Part shown: positions 6,385 through 10,930 of the stretch, in pieces
How the letters are laid out: each line of letters starts with the position of its first letter
Position numbering within the stretch: position 1 is the stretch's first letter
Source of the DNA: Candidatus Liptonbacteria bacterium RIFCSPLOWO2_01_FULL_53_13
GTDB lineage: Bacteria; Patescibacteriota; Minisyncoccia; UBA6257; 2-01-FULL-56-20
DNA length: 10,930 bases
NCBI GenBank assembly: GCA_001818895.1
Contig: MHLB01000008.1
Location: 1-10,930, forward strand
Direction: 5' to 3'
Made by a program: the position numbers and the translations under genes
Notes under the pieces: generated by a model
What the model was told of the DNA's origin: nothing
Databases searched by the model: none
The model's input: the letters and a program-made list of their open reading frames with translations, nothing else

Positions 6385-6657
6385 TTATTTGTTTGACAAG
6401 GTATACACTTTAATCAGCTCTCTGATTGCTTTTTCGTCATCGCCCCTGCTCTGCATTTGATGTTTCACATGTGTCCGCAGGTGATTCTCAAGAAGGAAAG
6501 TGTCAAGGCTTTTGAGCGACCTTTGAATGGAGCGGGATTGTTCCAGCAAGGTGGGGCAATATTCTTCTTTCTCTATGGCCTTGATGAGGCCATCTAGTTG
6601 GCCTGCGATGATTTTTGCCCGATGGACAGCGCGATGTTTTAATTTTTGATCCAGCAT
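6385..6657 (-). CDS. CsoR/RcnR-family metal-sensing transcriptional repressor
   Basis: A 90-aa all-helical protein of the CsoR/RcnR/FrmR family (DUF156). Helix 1 carries HRAVHRAKIIAGQLDGLIKAI (8-28) and helix 2 carries YCPTLLEQSRSIQRSLKSLDTFLLENHLRTHV (33-64). The metal or effector positions read C34, H59 and H63. CsoR copper sensors have Cys-His-Cys; RcnR nickel/cobalt sensors have Cys-His-His plus an N-terminal His. Here the third ligand is His, and H8 is a possible fourth. The family works as tetramers that bind G/C-tract operators and let go on metal binding. Directly upstream is a consensus -35 with an inverted repeat, so the gene is probably autoregulated and controls the genes to its left. 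Family certain, metal specificity open. Confidence 0.93.
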   Translation of the reverse strand: MLDQKLKHRAVHRAKIIAGQLDGLIKAIEKEEYCPTLLEQSRSIQRSLKSLDTFLLENHLRTHVKHQMQSRGDDEKAIRELIKVYTLSNK

Positions 6658-6697
6658 GGGTTTTAAGGGTATCGGTAATTAAGCTGCTGACCTTGCC

Positions 6698-6716
6698 TAT
6701 AGGGTATGCCCCTATA
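6698..6716. promoter_or_regulatory. Candidate CsoR-family operator (7-bp inverted repeat)
   Basis: TATAGGG (6698-6704) and CCCTATA (6710-6716) form a perfect 7-bp inverted repeat around the 5-nt centre TATGC. A/T-rich arms with short G and C tracts are what CsoR/RcnR/FrmR proteins bind. The site lies between the -35 and the -10 of the promoter reading into the repressor gene, where a bound tetramer would block RNA polymerase. The assignment rests on position and symmetry; no second copy was found in the window. Confidence 0.6.
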
Positions 6717-6729
6717 TCCTATTTGTCAA
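6701..6729 (-). promoter_or_regulatory. Sigma70-type promoter for the repressor-led operon
   Basis: On the minus strand a perfect TTGACA (6729-6724) is followed after 17 nt by TACCCT (6706-6701), a weak -10 with only three consensus positions. The start of the repressor gene is 43 nt further on. A strong -35 with a poor -10 overlapped by the operator arm is typical of a repressed promoter. The preceding 184-aa gene ends only 21 nt upstream of the -35, so readthrough from the right-hand genes is possible. Confidence 0.6.
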
Positions 6730-6750
6730 TACCCTGCCTGTGGATAACTT

Positions 6751-7305
6751 TTAGTCAAAACGCAGTTCAATTTTGTCCTTGTCGCCCATGACGTAATTTC
6801 CATATTCTGTGTTTTCTTCCCCGTTTACGGTCATCTTCATATTCGTGCCGAATGAGCGCATATCCTTATTCCAGTTTTCGAAAAATTGGCCAAGTGTGGT
6901 GTCTTGCTTCCGCGCAAGCCCTTGAAACTCCATGTGAACAATGCCCTGACCGCTGTCATCGTGGGTATGGATCGGCCGATGAACCGCGCCGATGCCGATA
7001 TTTGCCGGAATTTCCTGTTGTTCCCCCTTAACGTAAATGGTAAGTCCCGGGTGCCAGTGGAAGGCGCCTCGGGAAACAATGTCGGACTCCGGAACCGGAG
7101 GCCTTGTCACGACATACCAAATAAGACCTCCAATGAGCGCAACGGTCAGGCCGCCGCCTAATCCCCATGAGGCAATTTTCTTAAGACGACGCTTTTGTGC
7201 GGACGCTTCTTTTACCTCAAGTTTCCCCTGACGCTTGAGATCTTTGCGTTCTTTTTTGGTTAACAGTATTTGTGGGTTCACCCCATTAGAAATTTGTTTA
7301 TTCAT
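6751..7305 (-). CDS. Membrane-anchored His-rich extracellular domain protein
   Basis: A 184-aa protein with a basic cytoplasmic N-terminus (16-44, KKERKDLKRQGK...), one membrane segment (about 48-66), a Pro-rich spacer and an outside domain (75-184). That domain has HWHPGLTIYVKGEQQEIP (83-100), VHRPIHTHDDSGQGIVHMEF (108-127) and TTLGQFFENWNKDM (136-149). Comparable HWH...HTHD...GIVH...TLGQFF domains occur in uncharacterised, often archaeal or CPR, envelope proteins, sometimes fused to DsbA-like domains; a mononuclear copper site from H83, H85, H113, H115 and H124 is plausible. The first ten codons overlap an inverted repeat, so the N-terminal ISNGV may be encoded by repeat DNA. No Shine-Dalgarno is visible. 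Function inferred only from the His clusters and its neighbours. Confidence 0.85.
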   Translation of the reverse strand: MNKQISNGVNPQILLTKKERKDLKRQGKLEVKEASAQKRRLKKIASWGLGGGLTVALIGGLIWYVVTRPPVPESDIVSRGAFHWHPGLTIYVKGEQQEIPANIGIGAVHRPIHTHDDSGQGIVHMEFQGLARKQDTTLGQFFENWNKDMRSFGTNMKMTVNGEENTEYGNYVMGDKDKIELRFD

Positions 7306-7361
7306 GATGGTATTTCATATGTTATGCTCCCCCGACTAGATTATTGAATTTCTAACGGGGT
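7280..7361. repeat. Inverted repeat flanking the start of the 184-aa gene; alternative hairpins
   Basis: The arms ACCCCATTAGAAATT (7280-7294) and AATTTCTAACGGGGT (7347-7361) match over 15 positions with one difference, which is a G-U pair in the minus-strand RNA. The 52-nt loop holds the start codon (7305-7303). Inside the loop CCCCCGACTAGA (7329-7340) is a second partner for the 7347-7360 arm, so a short hairpin with a 10-nt loop competes with the long stem. A nine-codon minus-strand frame (ATG 7365-7363 to TAG 7338-7336, MDPVRNSII) spans the upstream arm. It may be a translation-control element or an inserted dispersed palindromic repeat of a kind I believe is common in CPR genomes; the sequence alone does not decide. 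Confidence 0.6.
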
Positions 7362-7378
7362 CCATGTTTTTTCTTGTG

Positions 7379-7927
7379 TTAATCAGTAATTATGCAAACC
7401 GCAGGATTTTGGATTTGCGCGGCAGTAAGCCGAATCGATACCGCAAGCAGTATCACTCCAAGAATGCCAAATTCTCCGCCGTTGAGAGGTAGAAATGTCA
7501 ATATTCCCGATGCGCCAACAAGCGAAAGTAAACTGGTCAGGAGAAACGATCCGCATGCGGCACATCCCATGCCGATAACTCCGCTCGTAATACCGAACAG
7601 CCCCGTCGCCACCCCAGCCTGCTTCACCTCGTCGACTCTACGCCGCAAGAAGTAAACGAGCATCGCCACGTTTATTCCAAAGAGAATGGCGATAGCGATG
7701 GTATATGAAGCGGACAGCAGGGTAAAGTTGGTGACAATTGATCCTAGGAGACTGATCGGTAGATCAAGCTTTTGCGTAAGCGATATTCCCGGGTGTCCCA
7801 TAACTTTCACAATCAACGGAATGTTTGGAAGCCATACGGCGAACGCAAATACTGCCGAGCTCGTGATGAAAGCAAGGAGTATATACATTGGCTTTCGGAA
7901 TACTTTTTGCAAGGTATGAAGAACCAT
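7379..7927 (-). CDS. Polytopic membrane protein with CAAC motif
   Basis: A 182-aa protein with about five membrane segments (roughly 13-35, 57-83, 80-94, 108-140, 150-170). Segment four holds SGVIGMGCAACGSFLL (115-130), a C122-A-A-C125 CxxC pair inside a Gly-rich helix, followed by LSLVGASGILTFLPLNGGEFGILGV (134-158). I recognise the pattern as a recurrent uncharacterised membrane family in CPR and other metal-associated islands, but know no assigned function. A CxxC within a membrane helix suggests thiol-electron transfer or soft-metal passage. A cytoplasmic basic loop (RRR at 95-97) separates the halves. It follows the 132-aa gene after 40 nt. The leader has a weak AAAGAGAA purine run about 5 nt before the ATG. 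Confidence 0.82.
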   Translation of the reverse strand: MVLHTLQKVFRKPMYILLAFITSSAVFAFAVWLPNIPLIVKVMGHPGISLTQKLDLPISLLGSIVTNFTLLSASYTIAIAILFGINVAMLVYFLRRRVDEVKQAGVATGLFGITSGVIGMGCAACGSFLLTSLLSLVGASGILTFLPLNGGEFGILGVILLAVSIRLTAAQIQNPAVCIITD

Positions 7928-7967
7928 ATTTGTTCTCTTTGATTGCGCTAAGATTAATGCGATGTAA

Positions 7968-8366
7968 CTATGCTGCTAGTTCTGTTTTTATTGTCTTCGT
8001 AGAGATTATTTTTACGCCGATGGCAGATGCCGAGATTCCGAAGATGCTTAGCAATATTGCAACTATCACCGAGCTTGTTCCCACGATACCGCCCCAGAAG
8101 CCGTAAATAACTCCTAGATAGCTGGAACTTGAGGGAATAGCGTGCGAGAGAGCAGGTAGAATGGCAACAAGCACGCTCATAAGCCACGCCATCCAAAATC
8201 CCCACTGTTTTTTGAGATAGATGCCGATGAAGCCGAGGGGAAATGCCGCAAACGGAAGAAGAACGCTTATTTCGGTATTTTCTCTCCCTAATCTCAATGA
8301 TTCCTCAAGAATATGAATTGCGAGCAATCCGTACGCAAGCATAGAGAAGGTGAAGAATTTTTTCAT
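7968..8366 (-). CDS. Small four-TM membrane protein, unknown
   Basis: A 132-aa protein with membrane segments at about 4-20, 34-50, 54-75 and 96-118, and a short basic tail. Possible polar residues inside the membrane are H18, E21-E22 and H75. There is no Cys, unlike most of its neighbours. I do not recognise the family. It starts 18 nt after the DsbA-type gene ends and precedes the CAAC membrane protein, so it is likely a member of the same operon. ATG 8366 is the first codon before the first helix and is a good start despite the absence of a Shine-Dalgarno. Confidence 0.75.
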   Translation of the reverse strand: MKKFFTFSMLAYGLLAIHILEESLRLGRENTEISVLLPFAAFPLGFIGIYLKKQWGFWMAWLMSVLVAILPALSHAIPSSSSYLGVIYGFWGGIVGTSSVIVAILLSIFGISASAIGVKIISTKTIKTELAA

Positions 8367-8384
8367 AATATAGTAGAATGTATA

Positions 8385-9167
8385 TTATTTTTCCTGCAAA
8401 GCCAGCTCAATCAATTGCTTCACCGATGCGTATGGCTGTGCGCCGGACAGCGGATATTTTTTTCCGTTCTTCGCGACCACGATGCTCCACGGCGTTCCTT
8501 CGCCGCCTGTCGCGATGGCGTTTTGAGCGTCTTGCTCAATGTGTTGGGCATACTTGCCGCTATTGAGGCATGCACTGAACTTGTCTGCGTCAAGACCGAC
8601 ATACTGGGCGATTTTCGGAAGTTCTGCCGGATCAAGGCCGTTGTTTGACGGCGTAATTTCAAAAAGCCGGTCAGTATATTCCCAAAATTTATCCGGTCCG
8701 CCGAGCTCATTAGCACATTCAGTCGCTTCCGATTCTTTGGGAGCTTTGGGATGCAGTTGCGCCAATGGGAACTGGCGGTAGACCCATGCCACTTCGCCGT
8801 TCTTGCCGTATTCATCCATTGCCTGCCGCATGGTGCCGTGGAATCGTTTGCAGAATGGGCACTCGGTGTCGGAATATTCCACAATTATGACTGACGCATC
8901 CGGATTGCCGCGAATGTGATCGCTGGCAGAAATGGCGGCTATATTATCAAGCGACATGGTGTCGCCCTGCGGGAGTTGCTGATTTGCCACCGCATTGTCG
9001 CCAGTAACTTTGGGCGATGTAGCGATTTTTCCGGAGGAAAGATACACGGCTCCGGCAATAAGCGCGCTGGCAATTACGATGGCAATCGGAACTGATAAAT
9101 TATTTGCCTTTGACGAAGGTTCTATCTCTAGCATTTCTGTTTCGTGTTTAATGTGTTGGTCGTTCAT
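8385..9167 (-). CDS. Membrane-anchored DsbA-family thiol oxidoreductase
   Basis: A 260-aa protein: short cytoplasmic leader, membrane anchor (about 26-45), linker, then a DsbA/thioredoxin_4 domain (80-258). The active site is C103-P-F-C106 in EYSDTECPFCKRFH, and the cis-proline loop is GEGTPWSIVV (P226). Residues 130-140 (YRQFPLAQLHP) and the helical insert match the DsbA-like family widespread in CPR bacteria. Two more Cys, C151 and C200, are spaced as a likely structural or second redox pair. It would catalyse disulfide formation or exchange outside the membrane. With the CcdA-like protein and the peroxiredoxin-like protein upstream it makes a plausible extracytoplasmic thiol relay, and could keep Cys-rich envelope proteins in the correct state under metal stress. 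Confidence 0.93.
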   Translation of the reverse strand: MNDQHIKHETEMLEIEPSSKANNLSVPIAIVIASALIAGAVYLSSGKIATSPKVTGDNAVANQQLPQGDTMSLDNIAAISASDHIRGNPDASVIIVEYSDTECPFCKRFHGTMRQAMDEYGKNGEVAWVYRQFPLAQLHPKAPKESEATECANELGGPDKFWEYTDRLFEITPSNNGLDPAELPKIAQYVGLDADKFSACLNSGKYAQHIEQDAQNAIATGGEGTPWSIVVAKNGKKYPLSGAQPYASVKQLIELALQEK

Positions 9168-9199
9168 ATTTAATGATGGCTAAGGATTAATGTGAAATA

Positions 9200-9252
9200 C
9201 AAAAATACCAGCATAGAAACAGACCCGTGCGTTAATCACGGATCAATGCTGG
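9200..9252 (-). terminator. Probable terminator, imperfect two-step stem then U-rich run
   Basis: Arms CCAGCAT (9208-9214) and ATGCTGG (9246-9252) enclose a second pair CCGTG (9225-9229) and CACGG (9237-9241), with an asymmetric internal loop. Reading on the minus strand, the outer stem is followed by TATTTTTG. It lies just after the stop of the 137-aa gene and before the DsbA-type gene, so it would end or reduce transcription from the peroxiredoxin side. The internal loop makes it a non-standard terminator; a regulatory hairpin is the alternative. Confidence 0.42.
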
Positions 9253-9265
9253 CGCAAGAAAGCCG

Positions 9266-9679
9266 TCAATAAATTTTCGGATTTAGAATGCCTCGCGCAA
9301 AAGAGATTTTCAAGTGATTAAACAGTAAGAAATCGGGGTTGTCTCTTGCGTAAGGCATATATGAGAGCAGATCATTTTTTGAATTATGCCTCAATCGAAA
9401 ATTGCTAAGAGCAAAAGCAATGGCGAGCCCCAGTATCAGCAAGATAGTCCCGCCGCGCGCTTCGCGCGGCGCGGCTAACAAGATGCTTTTCCATTGCCCG
9501 ACATTCTTAGAAATGCCGCTGCTGCAACATTTTTCATAGCTTGCTCCCCAAGCCACAACAACGGAATCCGCGCGGGGCGCGGATGCCGAGATGTGGTGAG
9601 CCATATAAGGACAAACAAAACCAAAAATGAGCGCACCCGTAATAATGGGAATTGCAAAAAAACGCGTCATGGATTCCAT
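9266..9679 (-). CDS. Small membrane protein with CC pair and conserved LFNHLK...GILNPKIY tail
   Basis: Start chosen at ATG 9679-9677 because GGAGAA lies 9 nt upstream; a longer frame to 9736 adds a non-hydrophobic leader, and ATG 9670 is the other candidate. The 137-aa product has membrane segments at about 5-25 and 78-93. Between them, outside, lies SYEKCCSSGIS (48-57) with a vicinal C51-C52 pair; C23 is at the end of helix 1. The C-terminus RDNPDFLLFNHLKISFARGILNPKIY is a pattern I recognise from unnamed CPR membrane proteins. Two G/C hairpins sit within the coding region. The CC pair suggests soft-metal or thiol chemistry. It follows the peroxiredoxin-like gene after 71 nt. Confidence 0.72.
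   Translation of the reverse strand: MESMTRFFAIPIITGALIFGFVCPYMAHHISASAPRADSVVVAWGASYEKCCSSGISKNVGQWKSILLAAPREARGGTILLILGLAIAFALSNFRLRHNSKNDLLSYMPYARDNPDFLLFNHLKISFARGILNPKIY
9452..9470. repeat. Perfect G/C hairpin inside the 137-aa gene (copy 1)
   Basis: GCCGCGCG and CGCGCGGC are separated by only CTT: an 8-bp perfect stem of pure G/C in an otherwise moderate-G/C gene. It encodes AAPREARGG just before the second membrane segment. A similar hairpin lies 96 nt further right in the same gene. Confidence 0.6.
9566..9584. repeat. Perfect G/C hairpin inside the 137-aa gene (copy 2)
   Basis: ATCCGCGC and GCGCGGAT are separated by GGG: an 8-bp perfect stem with a 3-nt loop, the same geometry as copy 1. 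It encodes SAPRAD just after the first membrane segment. Both copies encode an Ala-Pro-Arg core, which may be chance given the G/C bias. Confidence 0.6.
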
Positions 9680-9688
9680 GATATCATG

Positions 9689-9694
9689 TTCTCC
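9689..9694 (-). promoter_or_regulatory. Shine-Dalgarno GGAGAA for the 137-aa gene
   Basis: On the minus strand GGAGAA ends 9 nt before ATG 9679-9677. It decides the start of this gene, and it is the only clear Shine-Dalgarno seen in the window. Confidence 0.55.
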
Positions 9695-9750
9695 GGTGCT
9701 ATGCAACAAAATATCTAACTCGCGAGACCCGACCAATGTAGCTCTTTCTC

Positions 9751-10371
9751 TTACTCAAGTTTCTCAACTTCCGCGGTAATGAGTTCATTATTGATCGCCA
9801 TGCGCGGGTCATCGTACACATAGCGCACAATGCCTGCTTTATCGATCACCACGTACGTATGCCCGGGAAGCGACCCGAAGTGCATTGAGGAATTTGCCGT
9901 GAGCATCGCGTACGCGCGCGAGGCGGAGCGGCTCGTGTCAAACAGGAGCTTCGCGGATTCCAGCTCCGGCATTTTCTGGATTGCTTTCGCCCAATCATTC
10001 GGCTGGTCAACTACCACCGAAAACGCCAGTGTATCGCCACCGTTAAACCGCGCATCTTTCCCCAACGAGGCGACTTGGTTCCAACACCCCGGGTAACACA
10101 TAATTCCTTCGTTAAAGAACAACACGACATTCTTGCCTTTGAGATTTTCCAATGAGTATTCCGTGCCGTTCCGGTCGCTCAAGGAGAACTTCGGGGCGGG
10201 CTTCCCCACGAGATCGTCTATGCTTAAGAGCGCGCCTCCGCCGCCAGCCCCGGCCTGCCCGCCCGATGCGGTGTCGTTTGTTTTGTTCGCTACGTAGATG
10301 CCTGCGATCACGAATACGCCGACCACGGCAAGCACAATCGCAGGGGCATATGAGTTATTTGTTTTCTTCAT
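9751..10371 (-). CDS. Membrane-anchored peroxiredoxin-like (AhpC/TSA, redoxin) protein
   Basis: Start chosen at ATG 10371-10369 (MKKTNNSYAP), directly before a membrane anchor at 9-27; the longer frame reaching 10521 would run deep into the upstream gene and lacks a signal. The 206-aa product has a Gly-rich linker (36-48) and a redoxin domain (54-206): GKPAPKFSLSDRNGTEYSL (56-74), KNVVLFFNEGIMCYPGCWNQ (80-99) and LPGHTYVVIDKAGIVRYVY (168-186). The Cys pair C92-x-x-x-C96 sits where AhpC/BCP proteins carry the peroxidatic Cys (C96 is in the PGC position). It would reduce peroxides or act as a thiol carrier on the outer face of the membrane. It overlaps the CcdA-like gene by 17 nt, consistent with CcdA supplying reductant. 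Confidence 0.88.
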   Translation of the reverse strand: MKKTNNSYAPAIVLAVVGVFVIAGIYVANKTNDTASGGQAGAGGGGALLSIDDLVGKPAPKFSLSDRNGTEYSLENLKGKNVVLFFNEGIMCYPGCWNQVASLGKDARFNGGDTLAFSVVVDQPNDWAKAIQKMPELESAKLLFDTSRSASRAYAMLTANSSMHFGSLPGHTYVVIDKAGIVRYVYDDPRMAINNELITAEVEKLE

Positions 10372-10930
10372 GGCAGTGTGATGTTGGTAATGAATTTTCT
10401 TGCGCGAATTGCCGAGCTGCAATCCGCACGATAAACGCGACAATCCCCAAGACAAGCAGAACCCAGACGAACCAGGGCACAGCTCCGATATTTCCGCCAA
10501 GCCACTGCTGAAATTTGGCAAGCGTGATATTGATGTCCACCTGAAGGTCGGAATGCCGCGCGGTTTCGTTCATAAACGCCCAGACAACCGTAAGCACGCC
10601 TACGATAAGGAACGTAACTCCCGCCACAAGCTCCGCGATGCCGATTGCGATGGTTCTCCCGAATATCCGGAGTGCGGACGGCTGGGTTGCCTCCATAAGG
10701 CGCTGAACCAGCTTGGAACTGTCAATCATGAGCGCGAACACAAAAAGCGGTGAAACCATCCCGAGCACATAGGCGAGCGTGTAGGCCAAGCCCCAGATGA
10801 TTGACCCTGGAAGAACGGAGAGCGCGAGCACTCCTGCGAGCACCGGCGCGCAACAGGTCGTTGCGATTCCGGAGAAAATGCCGAGTACGAAGACCGATGC
10901 CGCATTATGCCCCTTGAGTTTCGGATGGAC
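10355..10930 (-). CDS. CcdA/DsbD-like transmembrane electron-transfer protein, N-terminus missing at window edge
   Basis: The frame is open to the right edge (191 residues visible); the GTG at 10843 is an internal codon, not the start. The visible part begins VHPKLKGHNAASVFVLGIFSG and continues ATTCCAPVLAGVLALS with a vicinal Cys pair (residues 26-27 of the fragment), then LAYVLGMVSPLFVFALM. These Cys-Ala-Pro and Gly-Met-x-x-Pro patterns are those of CcdA/DsbD membrane domains. Two more membrane segments follow (about 93-118 and 145-170) and the tail ends in SHCHEENK, a possible metal site. CcdA-type proteins carry electrons from cytoplasmic thioredoxin to thiol proteins outside, here most likely the overlapping peroxiredoxin and the DsbA-type protein. 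In metal islands such proteins have also been proposed to help metal passage. Confidence 0.85.
   Translation of the reverse strand, partial: VHPKLKGHNAASVFVLGIFSGIATTCCAPVLAGVLALSVLPGSIIWGLAYTLAYVLGMVSPLFVFALMIDSSKLVQRLMEATQPSALRIFGRTIAIGIAELVAGVTFLIVGVLTVVWAFMNETARHSDLQVDINITLAKFQQWLGGNIGAVPWFVWVLLVLGIVAFIVRIAARQFAQENSLPTSHCHEENK

Noticed and set aside
7087-7100. CTCCGG-AA-CCGGAG hairpin in the 184-aa gene
   Set aside because: It encodes the Pro-rich spacer RPPVPES; six-base arms in such codons are easily produced by composition.
9208-9252. Integron attC-like site
   Set aside because: Although it is a nested inverted repeat with GTTAA in the centre, the outer arms lack the RYYYAAC/GTTRRRY core sites and there is no cassette or integrase; a terminator fits better.
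9694-9726. Weak minus-strand promoter (TTGGTC, 17 nt, TATTTT) with the palindrome CTCGCGAG at 9719-9726 in its spacer
   Set aside because: The -35 has only three consensus bases and the 8-bp palindrome does not extend, so it is not separable from chance.
10372-10521. Fifty extra N-terminal residues on the peroxiredoxin-like protein
   Set aside because: They lie antisense-free but deep inside the CcdA-like gene in another frame, and the MKK start before the membrane anchor is a standard signal.
1-10930. CRISPR arrays, insertion sequences, rRNA or tRNA genes
   Set aside because: No regularly spaced repeats, transposase motifs, terminal inverted repeats or RNA gene consensus sequences were found on either strand.

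Overview
Every supported gene in this window lies on the minus strand, so the locus reads from the right end to the left. The protein families, the many very short membrane proteins, the near-absence of Shine-Dalgarno sequences and the A/T-rich leaders suggest an ultra-small bacterium of the Patescibacteria/CPR (Parcubacteria-like) kind. That placement is an inference from family resemblance; no marker gene is present. UGA is used as a stop at several tight gene junctions, so there is no sign of the UGA=Gly code of some CPR lineages.

Right part (10930 to about 6750), a thiol/redox and metal-handling module. It runs from a truncated CcdA-like membrane protein with a CCAP motif, through a membrane-anchored peroxiredoxin-like protein that overlaps it by 17 nt, to a small membrane protein with a CC pair. 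After a probable terminator come a membrane-anchored DsbA-type thioredoxin (CPFC), a 132-aa membrane protein, a 182-aa membrane protein with a CAAC motif, and a membrane-anchored His-rich domain protein (HWHP, HTHD). The last of these is preceded by an unusual inverted repeat that reaches into its first codons.

Centre (6729 to 6385): a consensus -35 (TTGACA), a 7-bp inverted repeat in the spacer/-10 region, and a CsoR/RcnR-family metal-sensing repressor. This looks like an autoregulated metal-responsive promoter.

Left part (6657 to 1), a long, tightly packed gene string that probably forms one operon behind the repressor: SHOCT-domain membrane protein, two tiny membrane proteins, a His/Cys-tailed DUF2933-like protein, an ICMT-like membrane methyltransferase, a two-TM coiled-coil protein, a four-TM protein with a CCxH motif, an anchored beta-rich extracellular protein, a 359-aa orphan cytosolic protein, a possible His-rich micro-ORF, a DUF302 protein with a CLPC motif, and a multicopper oxidase with a Met-rich segment that runs off the left edge.

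Read together, this is most likely a copper (or mercury/other soft metal) stress island: sensor, envelope oxidase, periplasmic thiol oxidoreductases and several small membrane proteins that each carry a Cys pair. The repeated Cys-pair membrane proteins and the overlapping three-gene cassette at 4615-2953 are the parts least explained by known systems.
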